A stretch of 64,000 bases of DNA. Source: JBEVJK01 sp963791325. GTDB taxonomy: Bacteria > Pseudomonadota > Alphaproteobacteria > Rhizobiales > Rhizobiaceae. A model generated the notes under the pieces. The model ran no database searches and had not been told where the DNA came from. It saw only the letters and a program-made list of their open reading frames with translations. Both the position numbers and the translations under genes were made by a program. This document shows positions 18,445 to 27,770 of this stretch, one piece after another. Position 1 is the first letter of the stretch. Every line of letters begins with the position of its first letter. Location: contig CAWBRU010000012.1 of assembly GCA_963791325.1 (NCBI GenBank), positions 62,001-126,000 on the forward strand, read 5' to 3'.

Positions 18445-18665
18445 AACGGCAATGCCCGAACAGCGCCTTGGCTCGTAACCGGCGCCCCTTCAGACAGCGG
18501 CCGCGCAGACGCGCCATCTTGGTGGTCGTTCCGGTCTCGTCGATGAACACCAGTCGATGCGGCTCAAGCCGCATCCGTGGCTGGCGCTTTTTCTGCCATT
18601 CTTGTCGGGCCTTGCGGATATCGGGGCGATCTTGCTCGCTGGCCAGCAGCGTTTTATGTCGTGGC
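18445..18665 (-). pseudogene. IS630-family transposase fragment
   Basis: Roughly 70 residues match the start of the IS630 DDE catalytic domain: LASEQDRPDIRKARQEWQ, then RLVFIDETGTTTKMAR with the first catalytic aspartate, then RGRCLKGRRLRAKALFGH. Both ends of the transposase are missing, and the upstream edge abuts the IS110 fragment on the opposite strand. No inverted repeats are seen. Confidence 0.75.
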
Positions 18666-18725
18666 CCGCCCTCCTCGAAGGCATCGGCTAGGATGCCGGT
18701 GTCTGGAAACGGAGAAGGACGAGCC

Positions 18726-19202
18726 ATGACGATCATGATGTTGGGAATTGACCTTGGCAAGAATAGCTGCAGCGTTGCGGGATTGGATGAGGCCGGGAAG
18801 GTAGTGCTTCTCCGGCGAATGCAGCCCACGACGATTGTGAGTTTCGCCTCGAAGCTGCCGCCGTGCGTTACCGCCATGGAAGCGTGTTGCGGTGCGCATC
18901 ATCTGGGGCGTCTTCTGGCCAACCTTGGACACGAGGTTCGACTGATGTCGCCGGAATATGCTCGCCCCTATGTGAAGGCCCACAAGAATGACGAGCGAGA
19001 TGCGGAAGCCATCGCCGAGGCTGCTACGCGCCCTACAATGCGCTTTGTTGAATTGAAGCTTCAGGAGCAGCTTGACGTGCCCCGTGGTCGAGCATCGCTT
19101 CGCGCAATATTTCGGGAAGAGCGGCTATCACCGAAGCCGGAATTGCCCAGTTCTGCAGAAGTCGGCCTCCGCGGGGTCGAGGTGGGTTTCCAGCATTGGT
19201 GA
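18726..19202 (+). pseudogene. IS110-family transposase, truncated
   Basis: The N-terminal DEDD domain is clear: MLGIDLGKNSCSVAGLD holds the first acidic residue, TAMEACCGAHHLGR the second, and KNDERDAEAIAEAATRP the third pair. After EQLD (near 19075) the sequence leaves the family abruptly and ends in an unrelated tail, so about two-thirds of the ~340-residue transposase, including the serine-rich C-terminal domain, is absent. It is a non-functional remnant. Confidence 0.8.
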
Positions 19203-19337
19203 GGAGAGAGCGGCTTATCGATCGTATCTTCCGGGCAATCAGATGTACAATGGTTTCCGATGGCCGGCCCTGAACTTTGTTCTGTCGGTGCTGAACTCGA
19301 CCTGCATAGTCTACACCCGGCTCTCAGGGACAAGCCC

Positions 19338-20093
19338 ATGCCCATGAAGAGCGATCCTCTTTCGCAAGAAGCGCGCGACATGCGTGGGGACGTTGTGGTG
19401 GGAGGGGCGGATGCTTATTCGACTTTGTCCGTGCGTGTAGGCGCCTGGTTTCTGCACGAGCTGCGCGCAGCGTTGCCGCCGACAATGTTTTTCTTCGTCG
19501 GTTTCAATTTCATCATTTTAACGACGAACCTCCTGGTTGCCGACTATGCCGTCGCTGTTAGTAATTTCATGCTCGCCACCGTGGCCGCGCTTGTCGTCGG
19601 CAAGGCCGTGATGACCGCGAACGCGATGCCCTTCCTCAAGCTGTTCGACCGGGCGCCGCTCATCCAACCGATCTTATTCAAGACGGCGATCTACTGGTTT
19701 GCGACATTCATTGCGCGCCTGGCGGAGCGCTTCTTGCATTTCTCGATCATTGAACGCAACCGGCCGGTCGATTTCGCGGCTTACCTGATCTCCGACTTCT
19801 CGTGGCAGCGCTTCAGCGCCATTTCCCTCTGGATACTCGTGCTGTTCCTGATCTATGTGACGGCGTCGGAATTCAGCCAACTCTTCGGCCCGGCGGAAAT
19901 GCGACGATTGATGTTTGCCTATAGGCCATCGGAGTTGCAATTGAACCGGCGGCAGCGTGCTCGCGAGCTAATGCGCTTGAACAGGCTCGCGGACGAACAT
20001 GAGGTCGACGAGTTTCGCGATCCAAATAGCGCGGCGCACCATCAGCTCGTTGAAATCGTTGAACGTCTCGCGCGGGCGCCCAGGCAGCCTTGA
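19338..20093 (+). CDS. Hypothetical multi-pass membrane protein
   Basis: About 251 residues from ATG 19338 (a second in-frame ATG lies at 19344 and a third at 19380). Four hydrophobic segments are visible in the N-terminal two-thirds (near FFFVGFNFIIL, FMLATVAALVVG, ILFKTAIYWFATFIA, LWILVLFLIYV). A basic cytoplasmic tail with RRQRARELMRLN follows. Homologues seem to be uncharacterised alphaproteobacterial proteins. The gene stands alone after the IS110 remnant, so it may be cargo or the left part of the next genomic block. Confidence 0.6.
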   Translation: MPMKSDPLSQEARDMRGDVVVGGADAYSTLSVRVGAWFLHELRAALPPTMFFFVGFNFIILTTNLLVADYAVAVSNFMLATVAALVVGKAVMTANAMPFLKLFDRAPLIQPILFKTAIYWFATFIARLAERFLHFSIIERNRPVDFAAYLISDFSWQRFSAISLWILVLFLIYVTASEFSQLFGPAEMRRLMFAYRPSELQLNRRQRARELMRLNRLADEHEVDEFRDPNSAAHHQLVEIVERLARAPRQP

Positions 20094-20288
20094 CTGGGTC
20101 GGTTTCGAGCCAGACTCATAAGATAAGCCCTACTAAAGCCCTCGTGTCAGTAAAGGCGCCGCACAAGCCGCAGCGGCTTCCGCACACCTGCCACGCTAGC
20201 GGCCTAGCCAGGGCAAATCTCTCCAACGGAAGGCGCCCCCGTTGCAGCGCGATCAGCACTGCACATGCCGAAAGCAACCTTGGGAGCC

Positions 20289-21387
20289 TTAGTTCAACAG
20301 CCCTCGTTCGGGCGATTCCGACAGGTCCTCTTCCACAAAGCGCAGCAGAGCCTCGACCAATGCTTCACGCGGGTAGGCGTTCCGCGTCACCAGCATCGAG
20401 CCGATTATGGAGTGTGTCCTTGCGATCGGCACCGCCAGCGCCCAATGGTCGGCATTGAGGTAGCCCACGAGGGTGCTTCCGGGGATGACTTGGTCATAGA
20501 AGATCACCTGACTGTCATTGCGCGAATCGATTCGGGCAAGCTTGTTGTAGCTCTTGATCAGGATCGACGAGATGTATCCCGGCCGAGGGAAAGTGATAAG
20601 CGAGTAGTAGGGCAACTCGCGAGGCAATGGATTTCTTGCGAGCCACGCCCGCCGTGTTGCCGGCCGCAGACTGTTCACGCCGCCCGCATCGCCTGGACCG
20701 CAGGTTGCACCTGGAAAGTGCTTTAGCAAATCGGCCTGGTATTGCTCTGCATCATTGGCAAGCGCCGACCCTCCAACCGCGCCGGCGGCGCTGACCACCG
20801 CCGCAATGTGGCGCCGGATCTCCGGATACGCGACCACCGCCTCGAGGATGTCGGGGGCACCCTTTGAGTAGCCGATCAGCACAAGACGCGGCGCTGCCGC
20901 CTCGGCTGACATGGCCATGATCGCATCACGAATCTGGCGTGCGTTGTGTTCCGAGCTCGACAGTGCATCGACCTTGAGCAGCGTCATGTCATATCCGAAC
21001 TTTTGTAGGTGCTTCGCCACTGTGCCAGGCGGCTGTAGCCAGTTCGCGAAGCATTCGTATCCGATGCCGGCCACTACTGCGGCGACCAAGTGTCGTTTCG
21101 AAGAGCCGAGCTCGACGGGCCTCCCGGTGCCGGTAGGTTCGCTGCCGATGCGAGTTAGGGCGTCCTCGCAGGGTCGGTAGTCGGGAATGTCGCGTGCACG
21201 AGCCTCTAGGACAGCGCAGTAGATTTCGCGAAAGCGCCCTCGTTTGTCCTGCACACCCGCCTGGGACGCGGGAACAAGAGCAAGCGGTGGCGTGTCGACC
21301 GAATAGGGCACCAGCGGCTTCGTCGCACATGCCCCCAGCGCCAAAGTCGCGGCGATCACAATCGAGCAGGATGCGCGATCGGTTCAT
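20289..21387 (-). CDS. Alpha/beta-hydrolase-like lipoprotein, with a frameshift in the signal peptide
   Basis: About 360 residues. The mature part begins at a lipobox cysteine (LGAC), so the protein is probably anchored to a membrane on the periplasmic side. GYSKGAPD is the nucleophile elbow, with serine as candidate nucleophile; a DHWALAVPIA stretch near the end could hold the catalytic histidine. The natural ATG at 21387 overlaps the upstream lipoprotein stop as ATGA, but its frame is one base out from the body of the gene; the shift lies near 21360-21370. Without it the gene would need a GTG start at 21359 and a curtailed signal. Substrate unknown. Confidence 0.65.
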
Positions 21388-22663
21388 CGGCGACCCTCGT
21401 TGCCTGCGCGGGGATCGGCTACTTCGAGATACGGCGCCCAATCGAGAAACTCCACATCCGCCAGGCTGAGCGGTCGGGTGGCGAAGAACAGGGTCGCGCG
21501 CAAGACCATCGGTGTGATATCGAGCGCCACCGAAAGATGTTCGAGGTTGTGTCGGGGATGCCACTCCGACACCGGTCGCAAATCCGAGCTTGTCCACACC
21601 GCCCGAATACATCATGTCCTGAATCAAAAGATTTCTCGCCTCGTCCACGTCCTCATGCAAGACGATATCCTTCGCGCCGCGAGGCACGAAACGCCCGCCC
21701 ACTGGCCGTCCGACCTGAACGATGAAGACGTGGCGGCCGTCGAAGCGAATAGGGGCAAGCCACAGGCGAATCCAGGTCGAAGGTGCACCAGCTTGCGCCT
21801 GCTTGCGCAACACGAAGTCGGGTGCGCGGCCAAAGACGTGCTGGTCCGCGTCCACGGCTTGGGCGTCGCGGCGGTAGCTGCGGCGCACGAGCGCTGCTGC
21901 GATGTCGGGAAGCTCGCCCACGAATATGGCGTTGAGGGGATCGCCACGAGTGGTGCCGCGCGCGTCGCTCGCGCAGCAGGGCAACCGCTCCAGCGCCCCG
22001 CGCAGCGCGGCGAGATCCTTGTAGTCGGTGAGTGCCGCCATTCGGGTAGCTGAAGGCGATCGTCCCGGAATGCGGATCTGCTGCATCGTCCGGGACTGGC
22101 AGGAACAGCGAGAAGGGTATCAATCCCTTCCTTCGGAGCAGATCGATATTGAGCAATCTTGTGAGGTGCTCCGGGTTGATGAAAAGCACGCCCGCGCGCG
22201 TTTCACCCGGAAGAATGGGACTCTTGAATGCGAGTCTGTCGAACTCGTCGTCGATGCGAGCGTTCGCTTCCCGCGCAAGCGGCGTGTGCACGGACCACGC
22301 GACTTCGAGCGGCGAAAAGTAGTCGGGGTCCGATCCGGGCCTCAGCAACCACAAGGGCTCGGGTGTCTGGTTCTGGAGTTCGATCCATACCGACTGCACG
22401 CCGGTTTTGTTGACGTCGGCGCCGAACATGCGCCGGCTGTCCTCCGCGCTCAGTACCGCCGCCATCACGCTCACGCCCTGCCTGGAGGCAGTCACGGCGC
22501 GCGCGCGCAACTCGGCATCGTTGAAAGTGCTGGGAACCTGGGATGTCTTACAGCCAGCGACACCAAATAGGAGGCTCGCCGCAAACAGCGCGCTTCCGAG
22601 CAGACGCAGCGGCCCACGCAAGACCGGGCGACTCGCCTTCAGCAATGAGGGAGACGCGTTCAT
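21384..22663 (-). pseudogene. LssY_C-like lipoprotein, copy 2, with two frameshifts
   Basis: A lipoprotein signal (FAASLLFGVAGC) starts at ATG 22663. The N-terminal domain (AELRARAVTASRQGVSV ... VWIELQNQ) and the C-terminal LssY_C-like domain (ALRGALERLPCC, GDPLNAIFVGEL, TWIRLWLAPIRFDG, DVDEARNLLIQDM) match the upstream paralogue at 22683-23955 along their length. The frame changes near 22035-22045 and again near 21490 (before RATLFFATRPLSLADV). Single-base corrections would restore ~425 residues. It is coupled to the hydrolase gene by an ATGA overlap. Confidence 0.65.
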
Positions 22664-22682
22664 CGATCGACGCCCGCCGGTT

Positions 22683-23955
22683 TCACCGTCTGTCTTCCGT
22701 GCCGCTGACGACCTCCCACGGGAAGAAGTCGACGTCAGCCAGCGACGTGGGCTGGCGGTCGAACACGACGACAACGCGAAAGCCGTCGGTGTAGTAGGGG
22801 TCGGTTGTGAGGTTGCCGCGCGGGGTGTTCTTGGGGGCGGCACCGACTCCCTTCACGTATCCGATCTTTGCAAGGTTCTGGGAATAGGCCATGTCCTGCG
22901 CCAACGCGCTGCGTGCTTCGTCAACGTCGGGATCGATCTTGTGGGTCGTGAGTGTCGGCGAGTGAATGGTCAGGCGACTGCCGATGTCACGGCTGATCTG
23001 CCCCACCCACACTTGCTTGCCATGGTAGCGCATCGGGCTCAGCCAGAGCCGTAAGTGGTTGCGCTGGTGGATGTTGTCGCGCGCCTTTTGCAACGCCAGG
23101 TCCTGGGGCCGCCCAAACATGTACAGGTCGCTCACCGGGGCGTACGCATAGCGCTCGCCAGCTAGCGCGGATGTCACCATCTTGGTGATTGACCCTGACC
23201 ACTTCTGCTCGGTAGGGCGCCAACCGCGACGCGCGAACGCAGGGAAGGCGTCGTCGAGGCCGCCCACCACCACCAGATTGAGCGGATCGCCATTCCTTGA
23301 GGCATCCTTGTTGGTCACGCAGCACGGCAAAGCCTCGAGCGCAGTGCGGAAGCTGACGTCATCGGTGTAGTTCAGGACCTTCTCGGGAGCGTAGATATCC
23401 CGCCTGAAGACTTCGCTCACGTGGTAGTCGGAGCGAAAGCCGGGCACGATGGAGAGGATCGAGAAGGTTCTCGCCCGGCCCCCGGAGACAAGGTCGATCT
23501 GCACGAGCTTGAAACCCTCGTCGAGGTTCGTCAGCACGAACCCCGATGTTGTGGCACCAGGAAGGACAGGGTTGTGGAAGGCCAGCTGTTGAAAGCGCCG
23601 GTCGAGCCCCGTTTTTCTGGTCCGGGGACTCCGTCGATGCAACGGCTTCGGACGCTTCTGAGGCGGGAAAGAAATTCGGATCGAGTCCCGGCGACAACAG
23701 ATAGTACCCGCGGTCTTCGCGGTTCTCGACTTCGATCCAGACGGGCTGGATTGATCGCGTTGCAAGCGGCACGCCATACACGGCGGCACTCTCGTCCGCC
23801 GACAGCACCGCGGTCGATACCCGCACGCCGCCCTCAGAGCGCGACGTAGCGCGGCTCTTGTAGTCGAGACTTGTTTCCGGCAAATTCGCGCTGCAGTCGA
23901 CAAGCACAAGGGCGGCGGCTACAGCTCCGAGGACTAGACCTAGGATGCGGCTCAT
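22683..23955 (-). pseudogene. LssY_C-like lipoprotein, copy 1, with one frameshift
   Basis: ATG 23955 opens a lipoprotein signal (LVLVDC lipobox). The protein then has an N-terminal region (VRVSTAVLSADESAAVYG, VWIEVENREDRGYYLL) and an LssY_C-like domain (LEALPCCVTNKDAS, GDPLNLVVVGGL, LRLWLSPMRYHGKQVWVG, DVDEARSALAQDMAYS). The frame shifts near 23605-23625 beside A and G homopolymers. LssY_C occurs elsewhere fused to PAP2 or DedA-type membrane proteins; here it is a stand-alone lipoprotein. It heads a three-gene operon (20 bp to the next gene). Confidence 0.65.
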
Positions 23956-24314
23956 TCTCGTTGCATGTAGCGTCGACAGGAGCCAACGCCCCTGTGCGCC
24001 AAAGGCATCTTGTCGTGAGCCGAGCGAAACCAAAAGCATACATCTTCCACCGTGAGAGCGGCCCTCGCGGAAATGGGGCGGAGTGTTGCAGCAGAGAGAC
24101 TGTATGGAGTCCGCGTCGGGGTGGCATCACCAGTTCATGTTGCCGTAGATAGGTGAGCGGGATAGTTCAGGCGACAATGTGGTGCAGGCATCTGTCTCAG
24201 CGTGACTTCCTGCGGGCCTCTCTTTTCGCCAATCCCCGGTGACCCAGCCCTGTTGGGGGGTAGGGGAGCAGGCGTGGTCTAGTCAGAAGGTGCGGCTCTG
24301 GCTGCTGCCCAGTC
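23956..24314. other. 360-bp spacer between lipoprotein operon and aquaporin gene
   Basis: No plausible gene on either strand. It should contain the promoter of the leftward lipoprotein operon and the 3' end of the aquaporin transcript. A GGGGGGTAGGGGAG run lies near 24255. Confidence 0.45.
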
Positions 24315-24953
24315 CTATTCCTTCTCGGACCGGCTGGTTGCGTTTAGCGCTTTGAAGCCGAACGCCGCCGCGGCCCCTCCCAGCAGTTCGGCAACAAGGT
24401 ATAGCCACAAGTTGGACCACGGGAGCAGACCGCGGATCGAGGCGCCGATGGCGACGGCCGGGTTGAAGGCCGCTCCAGATACCTGGCCGACGGCGAAGGC
24501 GCCGGCCAGCACCGTGAAGCCGATAGCAAGACCAAAGTAGGAATTCCCCTCTGTCGCCTCGGCCGTGGCCACGTTCAACACGACGTACACCAGCGCAAAC
24601 GTGAAAAGGAACTCGGCCAGAAAAGCCCCTAACACGGGGGCAACAAGTGGAGTCACCGGCGCGCCCCGAAGGGCCAGGCCGACGATCCAGGCCGCAACGG
24701 CAGCACCGAGCAGTTGCGCGCCGCAGTAGGGCAGCACGTCGGAGGCAGGAAACCGCCCGCGCAGGAACACCCCGAGCGTGACTGCCGGGTTGTAGTGAGC
24801 GCCCGAGATGTGGCCGCCTGCATATATCATGGCCATCAATACGGAGCCGATGGCCAGCGGAGCAATCACGCCTGGAGCCGCCGCAAGCCCAGTGCAGCCG
24901 ATCGTCAGCACGAGAAAAAACGTTCCGATGAATTCCACGGCGTACCGGCGCAT
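24315..24953 (-). CDS. Aquaporin / MIP-family channel
   Basis: This 212-residue inner-membrane channel passes water or small neutral solutes. Both half-helix signature loops are present: HYNPAVTLG in the first repeat and AFNPAVAIG in the second, flanking six membrane helices. The start MRRYAVEFIGTFFLVLTIGC is typical of the family. Its size is slightly shorter than AqpZ (231 aa). It could transport water or glycerol; the selectivity-filter residues cannot be assigned confidently here. Confidence 0.88.
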   Translation of the reverse strand: MRRYAVEFIGTFFLVLTIGCTGLAAAPGVIAPLAIGSVLMAMIYAGGHISGAHYNPAVTLGVFLRGRFPASDVLPYCGAQLLGAAVAAWIVGLALRGAPVTPLVAPVLGAFLAEFLFTFALVYVVLNVATAEATEGNSYFGLAIGFTVLAGAFAVGQVSGAAFNPAVAIGASIRGLLPWSNLWLYLVAELLGGAAAAFGFKALNATSRSEKE

Positions 24954-25162
24954 GGCGCGTCCTCTCGTCCTAGATGTCGAACCTTCGCGTTCGTGAACCG
25001 CCGTCGCGCCCTGTACAGGGCAGCTACGTTAACGAGGCGAGCGTAGTGATCCACCGTTATGCGGAGCTTGGCGCTGTCCGAGTCGGGGAGGAGCGCCTGC
25101 AATTCAAGCAAGAAGTTCTGCCTGGCGGCCACGTCGCTGCAGGCTTCCAGTTTCTTTCGATC

Positions 25163-25450
25163 TCAGGCCTCCGCCAAGAGGCTGCCGGCGGAATCAAGAT
25201 GGCCCACGATCAAAACGTCAGCGGCGTTGGCGGCGGCAATGAAAGCCACGCGCGCGTTCTGCGGCGTCCGGTATCCGCGCCAGGCCTGCGTGCAGACATG
25301 GGCAGCCTCGCGCCAGTGCTGCTTGCCCGCCTTAGGCCAATAGATGCTGGAGAGGCATGCAATCGCCTCGGCGGCGCTCGAAATCGCGCGAACGCTCCTG
25401 TCTGGACCTAGCACAACGAGTACAGGGACGTTGAACTCGGCTTCTGTCAT
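25163..25450 (-). CDS. DUF982 protein
   Basis: A 95-residue soluble protein from ATG 25450 (MTEAEFNVPVLVVLG). The family hallmarks are present: AISSAAEAIACL, then a WPKAG.QHWREAAHVCTQAWRG-type block and a C-terminal ARVAFIAAANAADVL helix. DUF982 is almost confined to rhizobia, where genomes carry many copies of unknown role. A longer in-frame start at 25597 is rejected because it adds a non-family extension. Confidence 0.75.
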   Translation of the reverse strand: MTEAEFNVPVLVVLGPDRSVRAISSAAEAIACLSSIYWPKAGKQHWREAAHVCTQAWRGYRTPQNARVAFIAAANAADVLIVGHLDSAGSLLAEA

Positions 25451-25735
25451 CTGGGTCTCGATCTGAAAATGCGCTGCCGGTCGGGCTTCATCTAGAGAGA
25501 GCCTGCATGTAGCTTGCGACGAGACCATGAAGAAAACGTTGACTGGAATGTTCTCGAGATCTGTAGATGAGATGGCCGCTTTAGGCCAACTTTCCATCTA
25601 TTTAGGTCCGGTCGGGTTCGCAACGATTGCCATTCGAGTGCTACCGATAGCATCCATCCTCACAGCGAAACCTGCTTTCCCGATAGCACCTGCTGCTCCA
25701 GGGTCGGCACCCCGCCCTCCGTCACATCGCCTTGT

Positions 25736-26290
25736 ATGATCGTCCAGACAGGAATTATCGAGGTGGATAGTGATGATCAACAGGCTTTCGGCCCCTTCGG
25801 GGTTCATTCCGGCAACTCTCGACTGGTTGCCGAGAGCGGGCTAAGCGGGACCGACGTTGCGGAGCTCGTTGCTGGCCTGTGCCGCCGTCTCAATGCAGCC
25901 GGTGTTGCCATGGACCGCGGCGGATGCTCGATCATTACGTTACACCCGCAGATCGTTTCACAAGAGGTCACGTGGCGCGCGGACGACGACACCGCGACCG
26001 TAAGATACTACACGCCCAATTTGATGGAGAATTCCGATAACCGGCGAGGTCCATATTTCGATCTCGCGTTAAACAGACCCAGGTGCAAGCGGTTCCGTCT
26101 CGATGGTTGGGGACAAGAGAGGAAATTTCATTGCTGGCGCGGCTCGGTTCCCAAGTATGCAGAGTATTGGGGCTTCTTCTACTCCACGCGGGGCTGGGGC
26201 GTTTCTCCGTTCCAACGTCTAGCCACAGTTGATGGATTATGCCGACCGTTCGCAGCCATGATTTTGCAGACCTTGGTCGGAGGAAGCCGC
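25736..26290 (+). pseudogene. Truncated N-terminal domain of an adenylate-cyclase-like protein
   Basis: Residues LVAGLCRRLNAAGVAMDRG and IITLHPQIVSQEVTWR resemble the GAF-like N-terminal domain of the rhizobial class III cyclases; WGFFYSTRGWGVSPFQRL resembles its end. The nucleotide cyclase catalytic domain that should follow is absent: the frame runs instead into a hairpin and the 3' end of the convergent DUF4239 gene. I read this as a remnant; a stand-alone sensor domain is possible. The match is weak in the middle. Confidence 0.4.
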
Positions 26291-26303
26291 GTGCGCGGGA
26301 AAG

Positions 26304-26327
26304 CTTGCCCCTCCAAGGGGGGGCAAG
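26304..26327. terminator. Hairpin between convergent genes
   Basis: CTTGCCCC (26304-26311) is inverted at 26320-26327 with a TCCAAGGG loop. Reading leftward, it is followed by CTTTCCC, consistent with termination of the DUF4239 transcript that ends at 26342. Confidence 0.45.
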
Positions 26328-26341
26328 TCAGCCCCCCTCAA

Positions 26342-27131
26342 TCACCGCATCTGGTTGTACAAGTCGACAAGAAAGTGATCGAAGTTCTCGACGCGGATAA
26401 GGCCAAGCCGAGGAAATTCCATGTCAGTTACCACGTAGAGGGTAATGGCCAGAGTAGCGGCGAAAGTCACCATGTGGATCCAGCTGTGCGCTGCGGTCGT
26501 CGCCAGGGCAAAGCCAGCCAGTAGGGATCCGCCCAGCCCGAGACCGAACAGCATGATGTAGATGATTTGAGGTGGATGCTTTTCGGCAGCGCCCTCCCGC
26601 AGTCGCGAGATTTCGAATGCATTTCCTAGAGCAATCAGCGCCAGAGGGCACCCGGGCCGATAGTTCGACGCCGGACACGTCGCCACTGTCGCGTCCCAGA
26701 CTTTGTTCTTGAGTTCTCGTATCTTGAGCTGTTGCTCGGAAGACCAGAGTTCTGCTGTTTGCCAGCGCGAAATCGTGTGGCATTGCATAAAGATCGATCC
26801 TGGCCTTGGTATAGTCTTTGAGGGCGGACTTGAGGCTGCTAGCTTCATCCTCGAACAGAGCAAGGCGATCGTAAGCCGTCTGGATAGCATTGGCCTCCTG
26901 CACAACCAGCTGTCGGCGTTCATCGAAACGTTGAAGCGCGCCTGATATGGTGAACGCGAGGAGCAATCCAATCAGAGCGAATACGGCGCCCTCGATGGTC
27001 GGGACGCCCGACATGCTGTCTGAGCCCGCCTTCTTCATGTACCGCAAACCAAGCTGTCGACCGTAAATCAATAGTAACAATGAACCAATGAGGAATAGTG
27101 TCGTGACGCCGAGAGCAAAAAGATGGAACAT
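26342..27131 (-). CDS. DUF4239 membrane protein (bestrophin-like), one frameshift
   Basis: A ~260-residue inner-membrane protein. The N-terminus has a membrane helix (LFLIGSLLLLIYG) then YMKKAG...SGVPTIEGAVFALIGLLLAFTISGA, the typical start of DUF4239, followed by FDERRQLVVQEANAIQTAYDR. The frame changes near 26740; downstream, the other frame gives KIRELKNKVWDATVA and the last two helices (IMLFGLGLGGSLLAGFALA and TFAATLAITLYVVTDMEFPRLGLIRV). Function is unknown; a channel-like role is suspected for the family. Confidence 0.75.
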
Positions 27132-27770
27132 TCAGTGAAGGCCTATAACTGGGACCTTTCTGGAGGGTCAAGGTCCCTCGTGCGAAGAGAACTGCGCTTT
27201 GCGACCTAGCAACGGTTCCCTGTCAAAATGGCCATAATAGGTTGAATGTTCCTTTGCTGTCATCGACGCATCCGTCGCTGACGCTAAGACTCCCGTCCCT
27301 GCTGGTATTTGCCTCATAAACTGCGTTGCCGGCAATTCGAATCATCTGTTCACAAAGCGCGACAGTCTCATCGCGCCCCGCGCGTTCCGTCTTCAATCTC
27401 GCGCCGGTGGATCCGTAGCGAGAGATGAGCACGGAAAAGGAGCGCGAGCTTCAAGGCCTGGTCAGCGCTTACGATCATGAAATGCGGATGCTCTTCAATC
27501 CGATTCACACGCTGAGCGGGCAGCTTCGTTCCGCGAGCAGCAAGCTCCAGAAATTTCGAGCCAACCACATAAAGGCGAGAACCCGCCTTCTGCACTCACG
27601 GCACCCACCGATGGGGCTCGTCGTGCCGCCAGTAGGAGCGCCAGGTAACCGCAAACGGACTACCGCAAGGCGCTTCTTCGCGCCGTTGTTTCCCTACCAA
27701 ACGCAAGGAAAGCTTCTCTGGTCCGAGTGGTAGCCCTGCTGGTTGCAGATGACCGGGTTCTGCCCACCGC
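27132..27770. other. 640-bp stretch with only weak short frames
   Basis: Two opposed short frames overlap here (27223-27432 leftward, 69 codons; 27425-27733 rightward, 102 codons). Neither shows a family motif, signal peptide or clear ribosome site, so I do not call a gene. It separates the DUF4239 gene from the nucleotide cyclase. Confidence 0.35.

Noticed and set aside
24905..25132. 75-codon leftward frame after the DUF982 gene
   Set aside because: It overlaps the aquaporin 5' end, lacks a ribosome site and shows no family motif.
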